Shown here: positions 54,938-64,000 of the stretch, piece by piece
Layout: each line of letters opens with the position of its first letter
How positions within the stretch are numbered: position 1 is the stretch's first letter
Source: Glycine soja
Lineage: Eukaryota > Streptophyta > Magnoliopsida > Fabales > Fabaceae
Assembly (NCBI RefSeq): GCF_004193775.1
Contig: NC_041018.1
Coordinates: forward strand, 30,277,940-30,341,939
Direction of reading: 5' to 3'
DNA length: 64,000 nt
The notes under the pieces: model-generated
The model's database searches: none
What the model saw: only the letters and a program-made list of their open reading frames with translations
What the model was told of the DNA's origin: nothing
Position numbers and translations under genes: made by a program

Positions 54938-55191
54938 TTGATTCTACTTTGGCATCATCAAAACCATGTATTCATCCATTCACATTCTCCCCCTTTTTGA
55001 TGATGACAATCATTATCAAGTGAATTCTTTTCGACATCATCAAAACTTGCTTGATTCACACTTTGTTTTCTTGGTCTTGATTTAATCTTGAAGCAATCTC
55101 TGTTTGCTTAACCTTGAATGTTTCTTGAAGCAATCTTGTTTGATTATACTTTGGCATCATCAAAAACCTGTATTCATACATTCACAAAAAG

Positions 55192-56757
55192 AAAAGAGAA
55201 ATAAGAAAGTGAGTGCATTTGCAAAGACAAGAGAGGTTGAGAGAGCTTTGATGGCTAGAGAGCAGCTACTTGTACTCATGTACAAGGATGTTTATTTTAC
55301 TAATGATCTTAACTCTTCTTTACCTTGTGAGGTTGTTTCCTTGTTACAAGAATCTGTTGATGTTTTTATAGAAGAAATTTCATATGGATTACCTCCTTTA
55401 AGAGGTATTGAGCATCAAATTGACTTCATTTCTCATGTTTCACTTCCAAATAGGTTAGCCTATAACTCAAGTCCAAAAGAAGCAAAGGAGATTCAAAGGC
55501 AAGTTGATGAGTTCTTGCAAAAGGAATTTGCAAGGGAAAGTCTTAGCTCACATTTTGTTCCTGTGATCTTGGTTCCAAAGAAAGAGGGGACATGGCGCAT
55601 GTGTACACACTGTCGAGTCATAAATAAAGTCACTATAAAGTATAGATATCATATCCCTAGATTGGATTGTATGCTTGATGAATTGCATGGTTTGTGTGTG
55701 TTTTCTAAAATAGATTTGAAGAGTGGATACTATCAAATCCGCATGAAAGAAGGTGATGAATGAAAAACAACTTTTAAAACAAAATATGGTTTATATGAGT
55801 TGTTGGTGATGTCATTTGGTTTAACTAATGAACTTAGTACCTTCATGAAGTTAATGAACCATGTTTGGTGTGATTTCATTGGGAAATTTGTTGTGGTGTA
55901 TTTTGATGACATTTTGATCTATAGCAAAACATTAGAGGAACATGTTGATTATTTACATGTTTCTTTTAATGTTTTGAGAGAAAATAAATTGCATGTCAAT
56001 CTTAAAAAATGTTCTTTTTGCCTTGAATCTGTTGCATTCTTGGGTTTTGTCATTAGCTCAAAAGGAATAAGTGTGGATGAAGGAAAGGTAAAGGCAATTA
56101 GGGAATGGCCTATACCTAAGAATGCTAATGAGGTAAGAAGTTTTCATGGTTTAGCAAGTTTTTATAAAAGATTTGTGAAGAACTTTAGTTCACTGGCTGC
56201 ACCTTTAAATGAACTTGTCAAAAAGAATTTAAAAAACCATGAGAAGTGCTTGCCACATGTTGAGTTTGCTTATAATAGGTCTGCTCATTCTACTACTTTT
56301 TATTTTCCTTTCGAAGTTGTGTGTTTGGCTTTAATCTTTTGGCTCCTTTGGATATCTTACTTTTGCCTTCTAATGAGTATGCTAGTTTTGATGGTAAGAA
56401 AAAGGCAGATTCTATCAAAGAGTTGCATGCAAAATTTCAAGCCAATATTGAGAAGAAAAATGAACAATATGCAAAACAAACAAATAAGGGTCGCATCAAA
56501 GTTATATTTGAACCAGGAGATTGGGTCTGGGGTTCATATGAGGAAGGAAAGGTTTCCTGCTCAAAGAAAATCCAAGTTGCAACCAAGAGGAGATAGACAT
56601 TTTAAAGTTTTAGAAAAGATAAATGACAATGCTTACAAGTTAGACTTCCCGAAAAATATGGTAACATAAGTACTACATTTAATGTGGTTGATCTATCTTT
56701 CTTTGATGTAGGTAACCAATCATATTCGAAGATGAATTCTTTTGAAGAGGAAGGGAA
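55192..56757 (+). pseudogene. Gypsy reverse transcriptase fused to integrase C-terminus
   Basis: Resumes pol with VSAFAKTREVERALMAREQL and VYFTNDLNSSLPCEVVSLLQ. RT motifs follow: PPLRGIEHQIDFISHVSLPN, VPVILVPKKEGTWRMCTHCR, VFSKIDLKSGYYQIRMKEGD, then a TGA for TGG at 55761, [15 protein letters not shown] and the catalytic [13 protein letters not shown] (about 55896) with both aspartates. [18 protein letters not shown] and [20 protein letters not shown] complete the RT end. At about 56230 (ELVKKN) it jumps to the integrase tail ([18 protein letters not shown]): RNase H and the integrase core are deleted. After a frameshift at about 56320 it ends [20 protein letters not shown] and [11 protein letters not shown]. 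Confidence 0.88.
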
Positions 56758-56880
56758 TGATGAAGGTGCAACTAGATTCTAGAGTCTAAATTAGAGTTAT
56801 TAGTATGAGTATAAATAGACTCCTTATCCGTATGTCCAATCGTGTGACTTTCAGGTTGTTAACACGATACTCTAACCAAC

Positions 56881-58510
56881 TATGTTATAAAATAATTAAT
56901 ATCATTATACATAACACTAAAATTTATAATGTATATGTAATGCACATATAAGTTTACATAATAATTTTTATGACAATTAATTTTGATCTAATAATTAATT
57001 TTTATACATATATAAATTTTTATTAAACTTATGTTTTTTATTTAAAATTTATATATGTAAAAAAATACATTATTAGATCAAAATTAATTGTAATAAGACC
57101 AAAAACATAAATCTACTTAATATAATAATATTTACATAAATATTATAAAAAATATAACTAAATTTATTAAAAAAATATTAAAAATATTTGTTTTAAATAT
57201 ATTTTTTTAAAAAATTAGATCATACTGCTTCACAATCCATATGTTTATTAGAAGGGATAATTTTTTAAAAAAATGTTGGGTACAAAGGCCAAATATTTTT
57301 TATACCAATCTTGAATATACAGTAACAGATTCTAGCTGGCTCAAACTGCTTGTAAAAAAAAAAAAATTTGGCTCAAACAAAATTGCTTCCGATTGTATTT
57401 TCTTTCCCGAAAAACATAACTAACTATCTTCTATTAATTCGAACGTTTTTTTTTGTTAACTAGTTTTCAACCACGTGCAATGAAAGGTATAAATAATAAG
57501 ATCAAATATTTTATTGTGTTAAATTATTTAATTACTGTACGTATATTTTATTGCTAAATTATTTAATTATTGTTAAATTATATTATTTTAAGCATTAAAT
57601 TGCAAGATTGTTAATGTAATTATTGTTAAACTAAATTATTGCAAGGATTTTTTAAATTTTATATTTTAGGTAAACTTAAAATTTATTTTATTTAATTTAT
57701 ATTAGAATAATAAGTCTTATTAATTTTTAAATAAGTTTAGAAAATAAGAGATTATTTCATTAAATTTATATTAAATCAAGGATGTTATAAGTAAAGTTTG
57801 TTTTATATTACACTTCAACTATATGTCACTAAAAAAAATTGAACTATATTTCAGTCAACGGTTTTAATAAAAAATTTAATTAAGTCATTTATAATTTTAT
57901 AGCTAAAAATAATTTGTTATATCAAAAATAGCTTTCTATATTTTCTTAACCTTATATTATTTTTTTCACTGTAGTGTACACTTTTATAAAAATATTTTTT
58001 TTGATAAAATTACTTTTATTTAAATAGTCAAATTAATAAATAAAAATATTACTAAAGTTAATTAATATTATTATTTTTATAAAATAATTAATATTTTACA
58101 AATGTCATAATATACATTAAAGTAATATTAGAAGCAAAAATAATTCTAACATCAAAAGTGCATCCCGTCTAGCTATAGTAAGCCTTTTTCATTTTTTTAA
58201 AAGTGATATAGTCCATCCAATACACTTTAAAAAGTGTAGGAGGAACTCATTGATTTGTTTTCGCTTTGTTTTTGGAAGGTAATTTTTTTTTATTAGCAAA
58301 AGGACCGAAGCCCTAGCTAAATTTTTGGAAGGTAGCTTGGGTGGGAAAAAATCTTCTCACACGATAACATGTGTCCTTTGAAAATATCTGGACCCTTACA
58401 AACTTGACAGTTGTCCTTCAATAGGTTCTTAAATTTATATAGGGATGATTAAAAGGTTCAATTTGAGATTTAATTTGTCCAAATAAATGTGAATTATATA
58501 TGGCAAAGAT
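56881..58510. other. AT-rich spacer, nothing recognised
   Basis: Very AT-rich. No supported coding frame, element end or RNA gene. The open frame at 57241-57423 lacks any motif. Confidence 0.55.
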
Positions 58511-58515
58511 ATCAT

Positions 58516-58763
58516 TGTTGGAGCAAGTAAAGTCCTCCACATATACTCACTCACTCTATGTTAGAGAATAAGAGAAGATGAAAGAATTGATTAAAAAAAT
58601 AAAGGGAACTTAGAATTCTGAATTAAAACTTCTGCACTCTCATATATCTCATTCATGATCACTATTATTTTTATACACACTGCATATGTAACTACAACAA
58701 CCTTCATAGCTGTCAATCTAACTAACTCCTAACTAACTAACTGAATTACAACATACATCAACA
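58516..58763 (-). repeat. 3' LTR of the Ivana-like element
   Basis: 248 bp, outer ends TGTTGGAGC...CATCAACA. Polypurine tract GAATTAAGGAGGGA lies next to it on the minus strand (58777-58764). Compared with the 5' LTR it has an extra CTCCTAACTA and lacks AGAATGCACTCAC. Confidence 0.93.
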
Positions 58764-58770
58764 TCCCTCC

Positions 58771-59438
58771 TTAATTCATATTAGTCAAGGATGTCACTCC
58801 TAACTTGTCTCTCAATTCCTTGAACTTGATAGACTTCAATGGCTTAGTTAGTATGCCTGCAACTTGATCTTCAGACCTGCAAAACTCCAATTCAAGCTTC
58901 TCCTTACTCACTTGATCACGCAGGAAATGAAACTTGGTTTCAATATGTTTACTCCTGCCATGTGCCACAGGATGCTTAGCTAAATCAATTGCTGATTTGT
59001 TATCCATCAATAACCTCATAGGACTTCAATTTCTCAAGTTTAGTTCTTCCATTAAAGCTTCCAGCCATAGAGCTTGACAGGCTGCCATAGAGCTTGACAG
59101 GCTGCCATAGCAGCAGCAATATATTCTGCTTCACATGTTGACAAAACAACTACACTCTGCTTCTTTGAGCACCAAGAGATTGGTGATGTTCCAAATTTGA
59201 AAACATAACCAGTAGTGCTTTTTCTATCATCCTGATCACCACACCAATCTGAATCACTATAACCAAACACTTCTCCTTCTATATTCTTCTGACTGTAAGG
59301 ATATAAAATACCAAGATCCAATGTTCCTTTCACATACCTCAGAATCCTCTTTGCTGCCAAGAAGTGAGGTGTCTTTGGTTTCTCCATAAACCTGCTTATC
59401 AATCCAACACAATAGGCAATATCAGGTCTGGTGTACAT
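58771..59438 (-). pseudogene. Ivana-like RNase H
   Basis: Degrades the RNA strand during reverse transcription. Reads RPDIAYCVGLISRFMEKP, HFLAAKRILRYVKGTLDLG, VFGYSDSDWCGDQDDRKSTT (catalytic acidic residues), PISWCSKKQSVVVLSTCEAE and YIAAAMAACQALW. Then a 20-bp duplication (59064-59103) shifts the frame, and the end is read separately: MRLLMDNKSAIDLAKHPVAH, HIETKFHFLRDQVSKEKLEL and QVAGILTKPLKSIKFKELRD. Apart from that duplication and a frameshift near 59435, the domain is complete. Confidence 0.92.
59064..59103. repeat. 20-bp tandem duplication in RNase H
   Basis: GCCATAGAGCTTGACAGGCT occurs twice, 59064-59083 and 59084-59103, followed by a partial third start. It adds 20 bases to the coding sequence and so shifts the frame. 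Confidence 0.95.
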
Positions 59439-60773
59439 AGGTACCTCAATGAGCCTACAATTTGCTTGTACAAGGTAGGATCAACTTCTTTCTCATCCCC
59501 ATCTATTTGCAGCTTAATTCCAGTTTCAGTTAGTGTGATAACAGAATTGCAATCCATCATATTGAACCTCTTTAGGATGTCTTCTGCATACTTCTTTTGA
59601 TGCATGAAAATCCCTTTACTGGTAGAAACAAATTCAATACCCAGGAAGTATGATAGTTCACCAAGATCAGACATCTCAAATTCATCCATTATTCTTCCTT
59701 TGAACACTCTTATATCTTCTTTACTACTGCCAGTCACTAGCAAATCATCTACATAGACACATATTATCAAAAACTCACCAGAATAAGTGTTTCTGACATA
59801 GACTCCATGCTCAGTAGTGCACTTGGTGAAATTCTACTGGACTAGGAAGCTATCAATTTTCATATTCCAGGCTCTAGGAGCCTGCTTGAGGCCATATAGT
59901 GCCTTATTCAACTTGTAGACTTTATCCTCTTGTCCTGCAACTACATAACCTGGTGGTTGAGTTATGTAGACTTCTTCTTCAAGTGGTCCATTCAAAAATG
60001 CTGACTTCACATCTAGTTGATATAGAGACCAGTTTCTGTTGCAAGCAGCTGCCACAATGAGCCTAACAGTTTCAAGTCTTGCAACTGGAGCGAACACCTC
60101 ATTGTAATCCAAGCCATGTTTTTGCAGAAATCCCCTTACTACTAATCTTGCCTTATACTACTAATCTTGCCTTATACTTGGACAAATCTCCATTAGGCTT
60201 TACTTTAGTCTTATAGACCTACTTCACATCAATTGGTCTTTTTCCTTGAGGCAAATGGACTAACTCCCAAGTCTGATTCTTCTCAATTGATCTCAATTCT
60301 TCTTCCATAGCTGCTCTCCAATGTGAACTTTGTGAGGCTTCATCATGACTCATTGGTTCTGATTCAGCAAGTAGAGCAAAGTGCACAAAATCCCCTTCTG
60401 CAGTGATTGTTGTATCAGGATACAATTCATAATCTCTAAGTGTTTGTGGTGCTTGTCTCTCTCTTTGTGACCTTCTGAGTTGCTCTTCACATGATGGTAC
60501 ATCCTCTTCACTTTGTTTGTCTTCAAGGTTCACAATCACCTTTCTTTCACCATTGTCAACAACATTTATTTCCCAATTCCATCCCTTTGTTTCATCTATC
60601 AAGACATCTATGCTAATCACAACCTTCCTCATCCTAGGATCATACAGCTTGTAGGCACCGGTTGGATGATATCCAATGAGTATCATTGGTTCAGCCTTGT
60701 CATCAAGTTTCTTTCTGTTCTGCTCAGGCACATTCTTAAAACACAGTGAACCAAATATTCTGAAATGACTCAC
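59399..60773 (-). pseudogene. Ivana-like reverse transcriptase
   Basis: Copies element RNA to DNA. Starts after the integrase tail (SHFRIFGSLCFKNVPEQNRK, IGYHPTGAYKLYDPRMRKV). Then WRAAMEEELRSIEKNQTWEL and HLPQGKRPIDVK-stop; KPNGDLSKYKARLVV is followed by a 19-bp duplication (60138-60175) that shifts the frame. Next [39 protein letters not shown] and KALYGLKQAPRAWNMKIDSF. After a TAG at about 59833 comes the intact catalytic box CVYVDDLLVTGSS (Asp-Asp at about 59749-59744) and LSYFLGIEFVSTSKGIFMHQ. Three simple lesions separate it from a full domain. Confidence 0.93.
60138..60175. repeat. 19-bp tandem duplication in reverse transcriptase
   Basis: ACTACTAATCTTGCCTTAT occurs twice, 60138-60156 and 60157-60175. 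In the minus frame it adds 19 bases and creates a stop after KARLVV. Confidence 0.95.
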
Positions 60774-61791
60774 ACTAGGCTTCTTTTTTTACCATGCTTC
60801 TTCAGGTGTGTATCCCTGCAATCTCTTAGTGGGACACCTGTTTAGAATATACACAGCAGTAGAAGTTGCCTCTCCCCAAAAATAATGAGGCATTCCCTTC
60901 CCTTTCATCATGCTCCTGGCCATGTTCAAAATGGTTCTGTTTCTTCTCTCAACAACACCATTATGCTGAGGTGTATAGGGAGATGTCACTTCATGAATTA
61001 TCCCCTCTTCATCACAAAATTCTTGAAATTCATGTGAGTTATACTCACCACCTCCATCTGTTCTAAGCACTTTGATTACCTTATCACTTTGCTTTTCACT
61101 CAACAGCTTAAACTTCTTAAAAAAGTTAAACACTTCACTTTTCTGCTTAATGAGATAGATCCACATTTTTCTTGTAAATTCATCAATGAATGACACAAAG
61201 TACCTGTTACCTCCTAGGGATTTCACTTCAAAAGGACCACACACATCAGAATAGATCACTTTAAGCTTTCTTTTGGATCTAATTGGAATTTCTGACTTGA
61301 AAGAATTCCTTGGTTGCTTTGACACACAACACTCAACACATAATTGTTTTGGTATCTCCATTTGGGGAAGACCATGAACCATTTTCTTACTTTTCAATTC
61401 ACTTAAACTCCTGAAATTTAGATGACCAAACCTGTGATGCCACATCCAGCTTTCATCACTTATAGAAGCAGCCAAGCATTGAAATTTTGCAATCTGAATT
61501 CCAATCTTGAATGTTCTGTTTCTTGACAAAGAGGCCTTTAGGATCAACCTCCTCTTGTTGTCAAATATCTTCATTTGACTGTCCTCCATCTGCATTGAGT
61601 AGCCCTTTTCTAGCGACTGTCCCAAACTCAGCAAATTATTCTTCATATTGGGAACATATAGCACATCATTGATAAATGAGTGTTGTCCATCCTTCCTCTG
61701 AATCATCACCTTTCCAATGCCTTCTGCAGTTATAGAGTTGTTATCTGCAAACTTGATCTTACTCTTCACCTTATCATCAATGTTTACAAAT
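60774..61791 (-). pseudogene. Ivana-like integrase
   Basis: Inserts the cDNA. One long open frame (61769-60789) holds the zinc-binding HHCC domain ([15 protein letters not shown] with its His pair near residues 112-116, CVECCVSKQ with Cys 144 and 147) and the complete catalytic triad: Asp175 (IYSDVCGPF, about 61247), Asp238 ([17 protein letters not shown], about 61058) and Glu274 ([17 protein letters not shown], about 60950). It ends GYTPEEAW then a stop at 60788, before VSHFRIFGS. By sequence the catalytic domain is undamaged. Confidence 0.93.
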
Positions 61792-62846
61792 CACTCTCTA
61801 TGTCCAGTCATGTGATTGGAACAACCTGTGTCAAGATACCACAGATTAACATTGTCTTCTTCTGAGTTTGTTGTTGCCATTAGTAACACTTTATCAGAGT
61901 CAGAATCCTCATCTTGTGCCAATTGAGCCTCATCTGCATTTCTTGGAACCTTTTTATTTCTGCATTCATCTGTAAAATGTCCCCATTTCTGACTGTTATA
62001 ACACTGAATCCCTTTCTTGTTGAATTTCTTCTTACCCCCTTTGTGATTCCCTCCACCTTTCTTGTCTGTTTCTTTATTCTGGTTATGATTTCCAGAACTG
62101 CTAGAGCCCTCACTTGACCCCTTCCACTTATTGTTCTTCCACTTTCCCTTTCCCTTCTTATTCTTGCCACCATCATAGTTGTTCCCTTTGGTTGTTTGGG
62201 CTTGCATAGCTTGCTCAGCTGATCTTTGTGAATTTCTTTCATTGAGCCTCATCTCTTCCGCTTCAAGAATTCCTTGCAGTTCTTCAATCTTCATTTCTTC
62301 AAGATTCTGGCCTTGCTCAATTGCCACCACTATATGATCAAATCTTGGTGTCAAGGTTCTTAATACCTTGTCAATGATCCCCAAGTCTGATTGCTTGTCA
62401 CCATAAGCATTCATTTGATTTGTAATTTCCAAGACTCGAGAAAAGAACTCACTAATGCTTTCTTGATCACTCATCTGTAAAAGTTCATACTGCCTTCTCA
62501 AGGTCTGCAACTTCACCTTCTTGAGTTTGCTATCCCCTGCATAGGATTTCTCTAGAGTATCCCATGCCTTCTTTGCAGTATCAGAAGATCTAATTTTCTG
62601 AAAATTATCTGCATCTACACACTCATGAATAATGAACAACACCTTTGCATCTCTTTTCATCAATTCACGGTGAGCCACCTTCTGTGCATCAGTTGGGTTC
62701 CTGTCAAGTTCTTAAACCCCTTCTTGCACCACTTCTGTCACATCTTGAAATCGAAAGATTACCTTCATTTGAGCACACCAATCATCATAGTTCTTGCCTT
62801 TGAGAACAGGCATAGATGCTGGAAAATTTCCATTCGAGGAAACCAT
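61792..62846 (-). pseudogene. Ivana-like gag and protease
   Basis: Start chosen at ATG 62846 (MVSSNGNFPASMPVLKGKN), the first after the leader and typical of copia gag. YDDWCAQMKVIFRFQDVTE is followed by a TAA at 62715-62713. Then the capsid (AWDTLEKSYAGDSKLKKVKL, QTLRRQYELLQMSDQESISE, IIDKVLRTLTPRFDHIVVAI) and a KG-rich basic linker. The zinc knuckle CYNSQKWGHFTDEC (62003-61962) has its second Cys replaced by Ser. Protease active site YLDTGCSNHM lies at 61838-61809. A TGA replaces the Trp codon just after GHRE at 61793-61791, ending the frame. Confidence 0.92.
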
Positions 62847-62879
62847 CTCAATTTCAGTATCCAAGGATCTTGAACCTCT

Positions 62880-62892
62880 GCTCTGAATACCA
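62880..62892 (-). other. Primer binding site of the Ivana-like element
   Basis: On the minus strand TGGTATTCAGAGC, two bases inside the 5' LTR: the tRNA-iMet-type site with one extra T. Confidence 0.85.
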
Positions 62893-62894
62893 GT

Positions 62895-63144
62895 TGTTGG
62901 AGCAAGTAAAGTTCTCCACATACACTCACAGAATGCACTCACTCACTCTATGTTAGAGAATAAAATAAGATGAAAGAATTGATTAAGAAAATAGAGGGAG
63001 CTTAGAATTCTGAATTAAAACTTCTGCACTCTCATATATCTCATTCATGATCACTATTATTTTTATACACACTGCATATGTAACTACAACAACCTTCATA
63101 GCTGTCAATCTAACTAACTAACTGAATTACAACATACATCAACA
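62895..63144 (-). repeat. 5' LTR of the Ivana-like element
   Basis: 250 bp, ends TGTTGGAGC...CATCAACA, flanked on the outside by atcat (63145-63149). It pairs with 58516-58763. Confidence 0.93.
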
Positions 63145-63149
63145 ATCAT

Positions 63150-64000
63150 AAAAGAAATTTGTCATAGGAATTATTCTACCTTAACGTTTAAAATGTATCC
63201 CTTGGGCTAGGGACTCCTGGCCCTGATGACCTTACTTATTAGCCCGATATCATATTGTTGGACATTTGGACTTTAAATCACAAAAATAGATTTTTCCTTG
63301 CTTGCTTTTCTTTTATTTTCTTTTCTTCTGGCAACTTTTTAACCACAAAACTGATGTTGTAACAAAAATATAATGTTAGCGATTATAGGTAGAGGTATCA
63401 GGATGGTTAGATATTCATCTATTTCCGTTTAAAAAATTCTAATAATACCGATACTCGATTAAAACAAATATTTACTGTAAAAGTGAGGTTCAGGAATGTA
63501 CCTACAGATTCAGAATTCTTTGCCATGTCTTAAGAAGTTATTTCCAAAAGTTAGTTTTCATTTAAATATAACCCACTAAAATTTTTGCCAAAAGAAAAGT
63601 GACATTGAAAAAGTGTTCTATACCCTCGTAGAAACACAAAAAGGAAATATAAGAAAAGAAAACATTTCAAGCATGAAGGGATAAGTTATGTGCCGACTGA
63701 TCGAGGGGAGGAGGAGCCACAACACATAATTTGCCCCCTCAAGTCAAATATGAAAAAGATGATAGAACCCACAAACCAGGAAGAGGAGGAGTGAATTGGT
63801 TTTGAAATCAAATCAAACTTAAAAACAAAGTTTTCAAAAGCTTTCACTTTGAGGGATTGTATCACAAACTTTTGTTTAAAATCAATATCTAATCAATCAC
63901 TCGTATACAATATTCTTTTGTTAAAGTTCTTTTCAAAAAGAAATTTTCTTTAAACTTAGTAAATTGATAAAAAAAATACATTGAGAGAGATAAGATCAAG
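63150..64000. other. Right-hand flank, nothing recognised
   Basis: No coding frame or element terminus that I can support. The stretch from about 63785 (GTGAATTGGTTTTGAAATC and A-rich sequence) may be the edge of another repeat running out of the window. Confidence 0.5.

Larger units (their letters stand above)
53864..54984 (-). repeat. Full-length LTR copy
   Basis: 1121 bp; minus-strand start TGTGAATGGATG next to the polypurine tract, end CCAACA at 53864. It contains the 52-bp tandem duplication and three palindrome pairs. Confidence 0.82.
52901..55186 (-). mobile_element. Compound copia LTR insertion (three LTR pieces in one target duplication)
   Basis: Termini TGTTGGACAC...CATTCACA, perfect duplication aaaag at 52896-52900 and 55187-55191. 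Read on the minus strand it holds the first about 120-140 bp of an LTR (from 55186), a scrap of internal DNA with polypurine tract AAAAAGGGGGAGAA (54998-54985), a full LTR (54984-53864), and then a second LTR copy lacking its first part (53863-52901). The family is the same type as the LTR at 7792-13320. No coding region is left. Confidence 0.82.
52500..56880 (+). mobile_element. 5'-truncated Ty3/gypsy element, split by a compound LTR insertion
   Basis: Reads protease end, RT and a short integrase tail in gypsy order, with no 5' LTR, gag or protease active site. The right end has a polypurine tract (GAAGAGGAAGGGAA, 56744-56757) followed by TGATGAAGG, similar to the LTR start of the element at 14152. 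The 3' LTR is not otherwise recognisable, although TATAAATA occurs at 56810-56817. The insertion at 52901-55186 splits the PR-RT linker. Confidence 0.85.
58516..63144 (-). mobile_element. Nearly complete Ty1/copia element (Ivana/Oryco-like), minus strand
   Basis: Both LTRs, primer site, gag-pol and polypurine tract are present, with perfect target duplication atcat at 58511-58515 and 63145-63149. At 4629 bp it has the normal length for a small copia element. The protease context (WYLDTGCSNHMTG) and short LTRs suggest the Ivana/Oryco lineage, which is inference. Protein domains are nearly full length, interrupted by single stops and two short tandem duplications. By eye the LTRs differ by about 7 substitutions in some 240 aligned bases plus two indels, so it is the youngest complete insertion here. 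Confidence 0.93.

Overview
The window looks like repeat-rich plant DNA, most likely from soybean (Glycine) or a close legume. No intact host gene, rRNA or tRNA is visible. The guess of organism rests on the types of element present: a SIRE-like Ty1/copia element with an extra ORF after pol, Tat/Ogre-like elements, CACTA, PIF/Harbinger and LINE remnants, and LTRs studded with the palindrome GGTAATCGATTACC. I recall that motif as common in soybean repeats, but I could not run a search. The setting resembles a pericentromeric, gene-poor block of nested transposons.

Layout. (1) 1-3264: AT-rich flank, a decayed LINE reverse transcriptase (630-2065) that runs into one end of a CACTA transposon (to 2422). 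(2) 3265-27128: a SIRE-lineage Ty1/copia element, about 12 kb without its passengers, split by three insertions: a solo LTR at 7792-13320 that itself contains a 3.8-kb solo LTR at 8507-12330 (TSD acaca); a Ty3/gypsy element at 14152-18980 (TSD gatac) with a 1465-bp internal tandem duplication; and a 2.9-kb solo LTR at 20875-23780 (TSD ccttc). (3) 27129-29924: AT-rich DNA with a 910-bp foldback transposon (28717-29626). (4) 29925-44223: a second Ty1/copia element, split by a gag-only Tat/Ogre-like element on the minus strand (31814-40807) and a related solo LTR (41782-43437, TSD cccgt), and cut in its 3' LTR by a PIF/Harbinger transposon (44224 to about 48385). (5) 48390-52500: mostly unassigned DNA with a possible host exon (48390-48491) and a possible small membrane-protein gene (51285-51575). 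(6) 52500 to about 56880: a 5'-truncated Ty3/gypsy element split by a compound LTR insertion (52901-55186, TSD aaaag). (7) 58516-63144: the best preserved element, a minus-strand Ty1/copia with both LTRs and TSD atcat, broken by a few stops and two 19-20 bp tandem duplications. (8) 63150-64000: no recognised feature.

How the parts work together. There is no operon or pathway here; the story is the order of insertion and decay. Boundaries were set by TG...CA termini, 5-bp target duplications and resumption of the interrupted reading frame.

The most unusual signal is not a gene. Several unrelated LTR families carry arrays of near-palindromes that come in pairs at a fixed distance of about two DNA helical turns. 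Twelve GTAATCGATTAC-type pairs in three LTR insertions have centres 20 or 21 bp apart. GCTCGCC-NN-GGCGAGC pairs in the Tat/Ogre-like LTRs are 19 bp apart. TGCGCTAAGTGCG-type pairs in the 2.9-kb LTR are 18-19 bp apart. In most cases the array lies just upstream of a TATA box on the strand of the LTR. This suggests paired binding sites for dimeric DNA-binding proteins, acquired separately by different retrotransposon families.
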